From assembly GCF_014698965.1 (NCBI RefSeq), contig NZ_JACXAE010000083.1, positions 1 through 64,000 of the forward strand: DNA of 64,000 bases, given 5' to 3'. Within the stretch, counting starts at the first letter, position 1; each line of letters starts with the position of its first letter. The translations under genes and the position numbers were made by a program. Under the pieces are notes generated by a model, which was not told the origin of the DNA, ran no database searches, and worked only from the letters and a program-made list of their open reading frames with translations. Shown here piece after piece: positions 1 to 10,749 of the stretch. Origin of the DNA: Iningainema tapete BLCC-T55. Lineage in GTDB: Bacteria > Cyanobacteriota > Cyanobacteriia > Cyanobacteriales > Nostocaceae.

Positions 1-209
1 AAATAACTACACGTTACAAACTATACCGTTATCAATCTCAACGAGAACGTGTATAATATTTAATATGGTTCTCAACATTTATACTTCCTAGCCTATATGG
101 AATCATAAAATTGCACAGCCTTAGTGGAAGCATAAAATTGCAAAAATGCAAATTTATGATTCAAGTAACAAACTCTACCTTGCCTACTTCTGTCTCGAAA
201 GAAGATAGA
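1..209 (+). promoter_or_regulatory. Candidate leader of CRISPR array 1 (partial)
   Basis: AT-rich sequence without a convincing gene directly before the first repeat. The array appears to run rightwards (degenerate repeat at its right end, repeats ending in GGAAAC), so the leader and promoter should lie here. A TATAAT-like hexamer is visible near 53-58. The assignment is by position only; no conserved leader motif was identified. Confidence 0.4.
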
Positions 210-1348
210 CTTCCCCGCGACAGGGTGAAGTCGCTTTGTTGGAAACGGTTGTAAGCGATCGCGAAGGTGTGGCGATCGCGCTTAACTTCCCCGCGACAGG
301 GTGAAGTCGCTTTGTTGGAAACCATTCTAAATCACTGCGATCGTTTGTACGCCAGATATCTTCCCAGCGACAGGGTGAAGTCGCTTTGTTGGAAACCGGA
401 CTTCTCCTTCCATTGTGTTAAAGACCATTTCACTTCCCAGCGATAGGGTGAAGTCGCTTTGTTGGAAACTTGAGTATATTAAAGACTCCAATTGGATTGG
501 ATGACTTCCCAGCGACAGGGTGAAGTCGCTTTGTTGGAAACGGTAGCCGCACAGCTATGGGGCGATCGCTATTATCGGTAAAACTTCCCAGCGACAGGGT
601 GAAGTCGCTTTGTTGGAAACTTGTACATATCTAATGCAACATAAAACATATCACTCTTCCCAGCGACAGGGTGAAGTCGCTTTGTTGGAAACCCGTAAGT
701 ATACTGCCTGGGCATTCCAGCAGCTGCCTATTCCCAGCGACAGGGTGAAGTCGCTTTGTTGGAAACTCACCATGCTGCGATCGTAGTTCCTCCAGCATTG
801 CTTCCCAGCGACAGGGTGAAGTCGCTTTGTTGGAAACCGCTCAGGAGGCGTTTTAGCCTCAAATGAGGAATAATTCCTAGCGACAGGGTGAAGTCGCTTT
901 GTTGGAAACGAACCCTTTTTATGTAATAAGGATTAGCGTTTCTAATTTTCCAGCGACAGGGTGAAGTCGCTTTGTTGGAAACGATCGAGTGATTACCCAA
1001 CACCAAGCGTTAACTCTGGTTCCCAGCGACAGGGTGAAGTCGCTTTGTTGGAAACTCGCGCCTCTCAATGTATTGGTACTCGTACTGTTGCTAACTTCCC
1101 AGCGACAGGGTGAAGTCGCTTTGTTGGAAACTATATATTTGAAGCTAGCCCTTTTGTAAATGGTTTCCCGACGACAGGGTGAAGTCGCTTTGTTGGAAAC
1201 ACCATACCCAGCTTGTACTCTGGATTATGAGAAACTTCCCAGCGACAGGGTGAAGTCGCTTTGTTGGAAACCCCAGCACTTACCCTCATGCCATTAGGAG
1301 TTGTGGCGATCGCTTCTAGTAACCCGATGATGTGGCTTTGTTAGAATC
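210..1348 (+). CRISPR. CRISPR array 1: 15 intact repeats plus one degenerate terminal repeat
   Basis: Fifteen 37-bp repeats run from 210-246 to 1235-1271, separated by 14 spacers of 32-42 bp. The core reads GCGACAGGGTGAAGTCGC, a 5-6 bp stem (AGCGAC/GTCGCT) with an 8-nt loop, and every repeat ends TTGTTGGAAAC. After a 41-bp fifteenth spacer, 1313-1348 is a decayed repeat that keeps GGCTTTGTTAG. Decay at the right end places the leader on the left and makes the + strand the crRNA strand. The first two repeats have CCCCGCG and the following ones mostly CCCAGCG at the variable site; the repeats at 873, 946 and 1164 also differ in the first few bases. The array lies downstream of the cmr operon and shares its repeat with array 2. 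Confidence 0.97.
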
Positions 1349-1508
1349 AAATTTTGCATCTACCGCTTGGGAATCAAAAATGACGTGTCAGTGTTAATGC
1401 TTCCCAGTTCAGTCTTTAAGATGATAATGGAGGTAATAAGAACATTTACCTTTTACATTAATATTCTGGTTACGGAGTATGGTGAATTTCTAGAAACTGG
1501 AGGTGAAC

Positions 1509-2129
1509 ATGACTCAAGCGCTACCAAAACTAGTAACATTTGAAGAATTCGTCAAGTGGAAACCTGACGGTGGACGTTATGAACTACACGATGGAGTAAT
1601 TGTTGAAATGCCACAGCCATTGGGCGATCATGAAGACATTATTGGCTTTTTGGTTGAAGAAATAGTCGCGGAATATAGACGGTTGAGATTTCCTTACTTC
1701 ATACCCAAAACAGCGCTAGTTAAACCACCCGAAAAAAAATCTGGCTATTCACCAGATGTATTATTGTTAAACCGTGCAAATCTTAAAAATGAAGAACTAT
1801 GGAAAAAGGAATCGACTGTAAGTCAAGCAGCATCTATCCCTTTGGTGGTTGAGGTAGTTAGTACCAATTGGCGAGATGATTATCATAAAAAATATGCTGA
1901 CTATGAAGAAATGGGAATTCCTGAATATTGGATTGTTGATTATGCCGCTTTAGGAGGTAGGGAATTTATTGGCGATCCTAAACAACCTACTATATTAGTT
2001 TGCTCATTGGATGATGGTGAGTATCGGATTAAAAAGTTTAGGGGTGACGAGCGTATCGTATCCCCTACATTCCCAGAGCTTACCTTAACTGCTCAACAGA
2101 TTTTTGGTGCTGGGATTGAGTCAGCGTGA
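1509..2129 (+). CDS. Uma2-family (DUF820) PD-(D/E)XK nuclease-like protein
   Basis: A protein of about 206 residues of the Uma2 family, very abundant in cyanobacteria and predicted to have a restriction-endonuclease-like fold. The start ATG at 1509 is preferred over the in-frame GTG at 1503 because GGAGGT at 1499-1504 is then a well-spaced ribosome binding site. Family landmarks are visible: TFEEFVKW near the N-terminus, SGYSPDVLLLNR supplying the first acidic residue, VVEVVS supplying the second, and YADYEEMGIPEYWIVD after it. The catalytic D...ExV pattern looks intact. It lies between array 1 and the leftward cmr operon, on the opposite strand to cmr. The biological role of Uma2 proteins is poorly known, and no link to CRISPR immunity is shown here. 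Confidence 0.85.
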   Translation: MTQALPKLVTFEEFVKWKPDGGRYELHDGVIVEMPQPLGDHEDIIGFLVEEIVAEYRRLRFPYFIPKTALVKPPEKKSGYSPDVLLLNRANLKNEELWKKESTVSQAASIPLVVEVVSTNWRDDYHKKYADYEEMGIPEYWIVDYAALGGREFIGDPKQPTILVCSLDDGEYRIKKFRGDERIVSPTFPELTLTAQQIFGAGIESA

Positions 2130-2178
2130 ATCCTGCAAAGCACGCCCCATCAAACGCACGGCTTCTCAAAATATAACC

Positions 2179-2574
2179 CTACCCCTTATGTCGCTGCGTC
2201 CACCAGACAATGGAATCGCACAGAGAAGTCAACACAGCCAAAGCCACGCGCTGATCGGATAACTCCATCTGCCACAACTTCTCACTCATCGCTTGGACTG
2301 TTTTCACATCATCGGCGTTAACGTTATCATTGGGCAACGTCACACCAGCACGCTGCATAATCTTCACCAGTACTTCCCAAGTTTCCTTCCAATATAGGGA
2401 TTTGTTCGGCTCTTTTTTCTGAAGACGTAAATGCTCACCCCAAAACCTTTCCAATCCGTAGGCAACAGCCATTCGCATTTTGTAGGATTGATTGAGGGAA
2501 TTTTTTTCCCGTTGTTTTGCTGCTAAAACCAGCTTTTGCGCTTCTTGATCTAAACCGTAGGAATACCAAGCCAT
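2179..2574 (-). CDS. Small alpha-helical subunit of the Cmr complex (Cmr5/Cas11-like), tentative
   Basis: The last gene of the leftward cmr operon, 131 residues, highly charged and apparently all-helical. Its ATG overlaps the stop of the Cmr4-like gene by one base (TAATG), indicating translational coupling. Length and position fit the small subunit (Cmr5/Cas11) that lines the crRNA-target duplex in type III-B complexes. I do not recognise a diagnostic Cmr5 motif, so the assignment rests on operon position, size and helical character. The C-terminus is Trp-rich (SIVWWTQRH). It could instead be an accessory protein restricted to this variant. Confidence 0.5.
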   Translation of the reverse strand: MAWYSYGLDQEAQKLVLAAKQREKNSLNQSYKMRMAVAYGLERFWGEHLRLQKKEPNKSLYWKETWEVLVKIMQRAGVTLPNDNVNADDVKTVQAMSEKLWQMELSDQRVALAVLTSLCDSIVWWTQRHKG

Positions 2575-3392
2575 TATTTATACTCTCCTCCTAATGTAAC
2601 GCGGCAACGACCAAACCCAACTGATTCCAAACCACCAAAATAAAGTTCACTGGATTCAGAATCACCAAAAGGTTTCCACCCCTTTTCTTTCAAAGCGACT
2701 GGAAACACCAAGATGCTTCCTTCTGGTAACGCTTCCACGTTAAAAAATCCCCCTCTATCCGTGTCTACTTTTTTCACTTCATCAAGCAACTTGACTCGAC
2801 TTTGGCGATAGAGTCCCATATCATGCAACATGGCAATATCGTTATCCCCGACAACCACAAGGTTTGATGCTGGTAAGTCCGTACCGCTAGGAATCCATTG
2901 TGATAAATCAGCTTCCTGTTCTATCTCCATAAATCCCAAGTTGAAAAATAGGACTTTGCGATTAACTCCTACCTGTCGCCCTTGGAGAGTTTTCGGTGCA
3001 GTGTAAGCTGCGGGTATTGACTCAGAAATTCCCGCAATCAGCTTGTATCGTTTTAACAAGCGAGGACAACTAATCCAAACCACGGGTTGACCGGGACAAA
3101 ACACTGGCAACCACACTAATGAGGCATATTCAAACTTAACGAGTGCTTCTGTAGTGCCTCCGTCTTCTCGCCCTTCCACAACATGATGCCCGTACCAATT
3201 GGCTTCCATACCTGCTTCATTAGCACGCATATCAGCACGGAAGCGACCGCGTATCGAACTACCGGGAATAATTCCCGTTTGCGTGAACTGATCTCGGAAT
3301 ATCAGATTGAGGTTGCCAGTTTCTTCACCTGCACTGGCTCCCACATGGAGAGGAGCCAAAGTTTCAATAATTCCGTATGCTCTTTTATACAT
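2574..3392 (-). CDS. cmr4: Cmr4-like (Cas7, RAMP) backbone subunit, apparently lacking the catalytic Asp
   Basis: A 272-residue RAMP-superfamily protein expected to form the repeated backbone of the type III-B effector along the crRNA. Visible landmarks are LAPLHVGAS near the N-terminus, RDQFTQTGIIPGSSIRGR (the conserved IPGSSxxG loop) and a Gly-rich C-terminus, SVGFGRCRVTLGG. In Cmr4 and Csm3 the target-RNA-cleaving Asp sits in a (V/I)D(N/L)P(I/V)xR stretch just before RD; here the matching segment reads GNLNLIFRD, with no Asp at that place. Target RNA cleavage by this subunit may therefore be lost. It lies 55 bp downstream of cmr3 and overlaps the small-subunit gene by one base. Cmr4 is favoured over Csm3 because the neighbours are Cmr-type. 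Confidence 0.75.
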   Translation of the reverse strand: MYKRAYGIIETLAPLHVGASAGEETGNLNLIFRDQFTQTGIIPGSSIRGRFRADMRANEAGMEANWYGHHVVEGREDGGTTEALVKFEYASLVWLPVFCPGQPVVWISCPRLLKRYKLIAGISESIPAAYTAPKTLQGRQVGVNRKVLFFNLGFMEIEQEADLSQWIPSGTDLPASNLVVVGDNDIAMLHDMGLYRQSRVKLLDEVKKVDTDRGGFFNVEALPEGSILVFPVALKEKGWKPFGDSESSELYFGGLESVGFGRCRVTLGGEYK

Positions 3393-3447
3393 TTAACTGT
3401 AAATCTTTTAATAATGTATCAATTTATTCGTGACTCCGGCGTATATT

Positions 3448-6311
<2,864 letters not shown>

Positions 6312-7600
6312 CCTCCCCGCGACAGGGTGAAGTCGCTTTGTTGGAAACAAATTCCGTCCAGAGATAGATGCAATATTAAGAGATTCCCGGCGACAGGGTG
6401 AAGTCGCTTTGTTGGAAACTTGATCACCACTTCACCTGATTCAATAAAGTATTCCCGCTCCCCGCGAAAGGGTGAAGTCGCTTTGTTGGAAACATTTATT
6501 TGAGCTGCTACTTCAGCGTTTTTCACGTCTGCTCCCCGCGACAGGGTGAAGTCGCTTTGTTGGAAACAACCTCTCAATCATTTCTAACAACCCTTCTTTG
6601 TCAGCTCCCCGCGACAGGGTGAAGTCGTTTTGTTGGAAACGCGACATCAATAAGTTCGTAAAATCGGTTCAAGTAGGCTCCCCGCGACAGGGTGAAGTCG
6701 CTTTGTTGGAAACTCTAACTGAACCTTGACCCCCGCACCTTTCCGTAAATAACTCCCGGCGACAGGGTGAAGTCGCTTTGTTGGAAACGGAAGTATCTTT
6801 GCTTCCATAAAAATACCCTTATCTAGAACTCCCGGCGACAGGGTGAAGTCGCTTTGTTGGAAACGCATCTCCACACTCACAGCGTTCGTGAGGGTTTTAT
6901 CTCCCGGCGACAGGGTGAAGTCGCTTTGTTGGAAACCCTAAGACGCTTGCTAATTACCAGCAAGCTTTGAACTCCCGGCGACAGGGTGAAGTCGCTTTGT
7001 TGGAAACTTCTTCTTAGCAGCAAACATTCCCTTGCAGATGCGGGCAAACTCCCGGCGACAGGGTGAAGTCGCTTTGTTGGAAACCATCTGATATGGAGAA
7101 GGTAGCGATCGCAGGTGCAATGCTCCCGGCGACAGGGTGAAGTCGCTTTGTTGGAAACGATAAATTAGAAGAGTGCGAACACAAAGTAGCCATTACACTC
7201 CCGGCGACAGGGTGAAGTCGCTTTGTTGGAAACAAGGCTGACACTGCTTTGTACTTATCTTCCCCTGACTCCCGGCGACAGGGTGAAGTCGCTTTGTTGG
7301 AAACTAATAAGTATTTTTACCCAAGATCTATCTCTATGTTTACTCCCGGCGACAGGGTGAAGTCGCTTTGTTGGAAACAACTTGCCCCGATGCCGAGGAC
7401 TAAAGCTTTTATCACTCCCTCCCGGCGACAGGGTGAAGTCGCTTTGTTGGAAACAATCACGCTTTCTAGACGCCTTTTGTAACTTAGCCTCCCGGCGACA
7501 GGGTGAAGTCGCTTTGTTGGAAACGGAAAAAGCCACTTCTGCTCATCTGGATGTAAATCTAGGACTCCCAGCGACAGGGTGAAGTCGCTTTGTTGGAAAT
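6312..7600 (+). CRISPR. CRISPR array 2: 18 repeats, 17 spacers
   Basis: The repeat is the same as in array 1 (37 bp, stem GCGAC/GTCGC, ending TTGTTGGAAAC), with spacers of 33-40 bp. The last repeat (7564-7600) ends GGAAAT, decay at the leader-distal end that again makes + the crRNA strand. Variant repeats are layered: repeats 1 and 3-6 carry CCCCGCG, repeats 2 and 7-17 carry CCCGGCG, and repeat 18 carries CCCAGCG as in the bulk of array 1. Repeat 3 has GCGAAAGG and repeat 5 has GTCGTTTTG. The array begins about 300 bp upstream of cas10, pointing away from it. Confidence 0.97.
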
Positions 7601-7656
7601 GCTGATCGAAGAAAATTCCTGACCGCTTGGCTGCAAAATACTCACTTATCTTTGGT

Positions 7657-7702
7657 ATGAGGTGCGATCGCAAAGCGTCGGTTTCGCCAAATCGCACCTC
7701 AT
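7657..7702. repeat. Inverted repeat with 12-bp perfect arms
   Basis: ATGAGGTGCGAT at 7657-7668 and its exact complement at 7691-7702 enclose a 22-base loop containing HIP1-like sequence. It lies between array 2 and the DJ-1-like gene in otherwise gene-free DNA. No T run follows, so it resembles a dispersed palindromic repeat more than a terminator. Confidence 0.6.
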
Positions 7703-7855
7703 GTTCATCTTTCACCTAGTTGATTGCTTTAAATAAAAGCTGCAAGGAAATCGTCATCGTGGCGAAAAGAGTACTCGATCGAGGACTGGGCAGGGTCGGT
7801 TGTTACTCCTAGTATCAAGATAGATTTCATGGCGATCGCCATAGGAGATGGATTC

Positions 7856-8518
7856 ATGACTGACTCACAAAAGCACATCATTGGCTTGGTAGTTTATCCT
7901 GGCATGACGGCACTGGATATTGTCGGACCCCAGACAGTGTTTAGTTCGCTTCCCGGTGTCGAGTTACACCGCATCTGGAAGACGCTAGACCCGATCAAAA
8001 CCGATGACGGAATGATGATTGTGCCGGATACCACCTTTGACAATTGCCCGCCCTTGGACGTGATCTGTGTCGGCGGCGGCATAGGACAAATGAAAGTCGT
8101 AGACGATCCACAAGTGCTTGATTTTGTCCATAAACAGGGAAGTACCGCAAAGTTCGTCACCTCTGTGTGTGGTGGGTCTGAATTTCTGGCGAAGGCAGGG
8201 CTGCTCCAAGGCTATCGCGCAGCAACGCACTGGATGACTCGTGAACAGCTTACAAGTTTGGGTGTTGAGGTTGGATGTGAGCGAGTCGTAATTGACGGTA
8301 ATCGCATGACGGGTGGGGGTGTGACTACAGGTATTGATTTTGGTCTAACAATCGCTGAAATGCTGTGTGGTGAAGAAGCCGCCAAGATCGCTCAACTCTT
8401 GATTGAGTATGATCCAGCCCCTCCGTTCGATGTTGGTTCACCGGAGAAGGCAGGACCTGAGTTAGTGCAAAAGGCAATGTCATATGCTGCGGGAACATTA
8501 GGTTTAATAGTTGACTAG
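7856..8518 (+). CDS. DJ-1/PfpI-family protein, isonitrile-hydratase-like
   Basis: A class I glutamine-amidotransferase-like fold of about 220 residues. The ATG at 7856 follows AGGAG at 7843-7847; an in-frame ATG at 7829 lacks a ribosome binding site. Family features include GLVVYPGMTALDIVGP at the N-terminus, ICVGGG in the middle, and the nucleophile elbow TSVCGGSEFLAKAGLL with Cys at about 105, followed by YRAATHW as in cyclohexyl-isocyanide hydratases. The substrate cannot be inferred; related proteins act on isonitriles or serve as stress proteins. It stands alone on the + strand between the CRISPR locus and a convergent toxin-antitoxin-like pair. Confidence 0.85.
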   Translation: MTDSQKHIIGLVVYPGMTALDIVGPQTVFSSLPGVELHRIWKTLDPIKTDDGMMIVPDTTFDNCPPLDVICVGGGIGQMKVVDDPQVLDFVHKQGSTAKFVTSVCGGSEFLAKAGLLQGYRAATHWMTREQLTSLGVEVGCERVVIDGNRMTGGGVTTGIDFGLTIAEMLCGEEAAKIAQLLIEYDPAPPFDVGSPEKAGPELVQKAMSYAAGTLGLIVD

Positions 8519-8525
8519 AGATGGT

Positions 8526-9044
8526 TCATGATGCTGCTTTTAGCCCAGCATCGATATTTTCTGATGCGCGTATTGCTTCTAAACGTTTGAGGTAAAACTC
8601 ATCCATTTTGGCAATAAATTTACCATCAATAATTTCAACCCCTAAAGCATCAGAAACTGCTAAAAAATCTAGGAATGTTGCGTTTTGATAGTCTTTATCT
8701 TCAAATAATTTAATTTGTTCTTCGCTGCGATCGCACAGTGAAGCAAGTTCTTTTTGCGTAATTTTGAAGGCAATTCTGGCTTTTATTAATAAGTCAGATA
8801 TTTTGTTCATACACTCTACCGAGAGTGTGATAGATTCATTGGGGTTATGAGTTACTAGTGCTTCATATTCAGCTACCTGTTCTAAAAGGTCACTTTGTTG
8901 AGAAGTGACCCCATCATAATGAAGTTGCCAAACATCAGATTGATTCTTTTTCTTTTCTTCATCTTGTACTAGAGCAGCGGTAGCTCGCCCCATTTTCTCT
9001 ACCCAGGATTTAGTGACGTTGTACTCTAGCTCATTTTTAATCAT
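8526..9044 (-). CDS. XRE-type helix-turn-helix protein, probable antitoxin partner
   Basis: A 172-residue protein. The N-terminal half (about 1-85) is charged and probably helical. A helix-turn-helix follows at about 88-140 (LLIKARIAFKITQKELASLCD), with the recognition region FEDKDYQNATFLDFLAVSDALGV. Its start overlaps the end of the upstream nucleotidyltransferase-like gene by 8 bp, so the two form one operon. A DNA-binding protein translated with a small enzyme-like protein suggests an autoregulated toxin-antitoxin module, with this gene as the antitoxin. That is inferred from gene arrangement. Confidence 0.6.
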   Translation of the reverse strand: MIKNELEYNVTKSWVEKMGRATAALVQDEEKKKNQSDVWQLHYDGVTSQQSDLLEQVAEYEALVTHNPNESITLSVECMNKISDLLIKARIAFKITQKELASLCDRSEEQIKLFEDKDYQNATFLDFLAVSDALGVEIIDGKFIAKMDEFYLKRLEAIRASENIDAGLKAAS

Positions 9045-9489
9045 AGCTCCACCTCAATAAATCTATAGCAATGATACCTTTTTTATTTTGTCTCCTGTCG
9101 AGTTGAAAGAAATCTATAGATGTTGTACCTTCATCATCAACTGGCTGATCCGAACGAAACAACTCACCCTTATATTTAGCTTTCTGTGCTGCCCGTTTAT
9201 TAGAAAAATTTAATAATGTAGGTGCATTTTTTCGCAGGTAATCCATATCAACATCATCTGGCTCCCAGCAAGCATCAAAATCATTTGGTTTTGGTTCACT
9301 GGTAACAAAAGAACCATTAATATAAAAAATTCTACATCCAGCAGCTTTTAATTGTGACATTGCTGCTGACATTCCTAGAATCATTTGTGCGCGTCTTGGT
9401 GTATACCCAAACTTCTCTTTAAATTCATCCCAATCGCAAAAATGCACACCAGGAGGTAAATTACCATTTTCATCAAATTCAGGAATCAT
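9037..9489 (-). CDS. Nucleotidyltransferase-fold protein (DUF6932-like), candidate toxin
   Basis: A 150-residue protein beginning MIPEFDENGNLPPG, which I associate with the DUF6932 family. The central stretch YINGSFVTSEPKPNDFDACW contains the GS...DxD signature of minimal nucleotidyltransferases (Gly-Ser followed by Asp-Phe-Asp about ten residues later), and a further acidic SIDFF lies near the C-terminus. This is the layout of MNT-type toxins that add nucleotides to RNA or protein. It is the first gene of a two-gene operon with an HTH protein, starting just downstream of a decayed GNAT gene. Toxin activity is an inference. Confidence 0.6.
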   Translation of the reverse strand: MIPEFDENGNLPPGVHFCDWDEFKEKFGYTPRRAQMILGMSAAMSQLKAAGCRIFYINGSFVTSEPKPNDFDACWEPDDVDMDYLRKNAPTLLNFSNKRAAQKAKYKGELFRSDQPVDDEGTTSIDFFQLDRRQNKKGIIAIDLLRWSYD

Positions 9490-9757
9490 TAATAACTAGT
9501 TGTTACCAAAAACTTCATCAAAAGCATATCATAAAAGCTAATCAATTTTATAAATCAAATGCTAAATCGAACCTATAAAACTACGTAGACCATAGGGGAG
9601 CTACTATACAAACCGTATCCACACGCAACACTTGTGTTAATCCCAAGAATTTTGGCTCTTGTTCTTTCTCAACTAGTTGTAAGTTATAACCGTAGATTTT
9701 GTAATCAATTACATCCGTAACAATTTTTTTTCAATTATATAAACTCTTTAATTATTG

Positions 9758-9985
9758 TTTATATTGCTAGAAAAAGTGAGAGTTCATGTCCTGAAACGTA
9801 ATAAACTCATGCTTAAGATAAAAATTCTTTGCTTGCAAATTGATAGCATCTACTCAGACTGCAAATATACCAATTTCTTGAGAAGCCCTAACTGCACGTT
9901 CCAAGGCATCGACTAACAATTCTGTACCTAAACCTTATCCTTATTTTTTAGCGTTTGAATAAATATTAACTTTATCAGCGGCAAA
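9758..9985 (-). pseudogene. Remnant of a GNAT acetyltransferase (toxin type)
   Basis: Reading the minus strand in one frame gives a clear GNAT C-terminal half broken by stops: GLGTELLVDALERAV, then RASQEIGIFAV, a TGA, then VDAINLQAKNFYLKHEF. Two further stop codons (TAA) lie just before GLG, where the acetyl-CoA-binding Q/RxxGxG/A loop should be, and a TAG lies near the end. The order GLG...LLVDAL...VDA...A..FY is that of TacT/AtaT-like toxins. The rest of the interval 9490-10054 is AT-rich with no other recognisable gene. Confidence 0.7.
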
Positions 9986-10054
9986 TGAACATACCAATTA
10001 ACAAAGCAAAGGTGCGATCGCACCCTAAACGCGATCGCCCCCCAATTCTCAAAG

Positions 10055-10732
10055 TTAGCTACCGTATTTAACAGTACAACCATAAGGTTGAGTCACCGAA
10101 GGATCTACCTTCTGTCCCTTCGATACAGTATCCAGAGCTGCACTAACGTAATTCTTCGCTTTTGGGACGTCTGCTTGATCTGAAGAAGAAATACTATCAA
10201 TAGCCCCCATATAAGCCAGAGTACCATTAGAAGCAATCACGTACATATGAGGAGTTGTACGAGCATTGTAGAGACGACCAATTTTACCATCTGAATCAAG
10301 TAAAACGGCAGTTGGTGCAGCGCCACGGCTTTTAGTCAGTTCGTTAGCTTGCGCCCCATTCACATTTCCCTGCTGCCCTGGCGCAGAGGAATTTATCGAT
10401 AACCAAACAACTCCCTTACCATTAGCAGATTTTTGTAACTTCTGCATATTCCCTGAGTCATAATGTTTCTTGACAAAAGGACACTGGTGATTCGTCCATT
10501 CCAAAACCACAACTTTCCCCTTAAAGTCACTCAAGCGATGGCTCTTACCGTTACTGTCAACTCCTGTAAAATCTGGTGCTGGTTGCCCCACTCTCAAAGG
10601 TGCAGCAGCAATTTTGGTGTTACTAACTGTTTGGGCATTGCTAATTGACTCCAGATTTAAGCTACTCCCAACACTAGCACCTACAGCGATCGCACCAACA
10701 ACAGCTATTCCCAGTAATTGTTTTTTCATCAT
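10055..10732 (-). CDS. Secreted thioredoxin-like (redoxin/TlpA-type) protein
   Basis: About 225 residues. The ATG at 10732 is chosen because AGGAG (10742-10746) precedes it; a longer TTG frame would overlap dsbD. A signal peptide is present (KKQLLGIAVVGAIAVGASVG), followed by an AhpC/TSA-like redoxin domain beginning VGQPAPDFTGVDSNGK. The active region NHQCPFVKKHY has one Cys in place of CxxC, the peroxiredoxin-like arrangement of the redoxin family, and TTPHMYVI supplies the cis-Pro. A second Cys lies near the C-terminus (PYGCTVKYG). It is the second gene after the DsbD-type carrier (18 bp apart), which may supply its reducing equivalents in the periplasm or lumen. Confidence 0.85.
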   Translation of the reverse strand: MMKKQLLGIAVVGAIAVGASVGSSLNLESISNAQTVSNTKIAAAPLRVGQPAPDFTGVDSNGKSHRLSDFKGKVVVLEWTNHQCPFVKKHYDSGNMQKLQKSANGKGVVWLSINSSAPGQQGNVNGAQANELTKSRGAAPTAVLLDSDGKIGRLYNARTTPHMYVIASNGTLAYMGAIDSISSSDQADVPKAKNYVSAALDTVSKGQKVDPSVTQPYGCTVKYGS

Positions 10733-10749
10733 TATTAGTTGCTCCTTTA

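Noticed and set aside
1509-2129. Idea that the Uma2 protein is an adaptation or effector nuclease of the CRISPR locus
   Set aside because: Uma2 genes are scattered in dozens in such genomes, so one near an array is expected by chance.
7856-8518. Idea that the DJ-1-like protein is a type III CRISPR ancillary effector
   Set aside because: It has no CARF or SAVED domain and is on the other side of array 2 on the opposite strand; proximity alone is weak.
9541-9760. Possible small RNA or riboswitch in AT-rich DNA
   Set aside because: No stable stem or known motif could be seen by eye.
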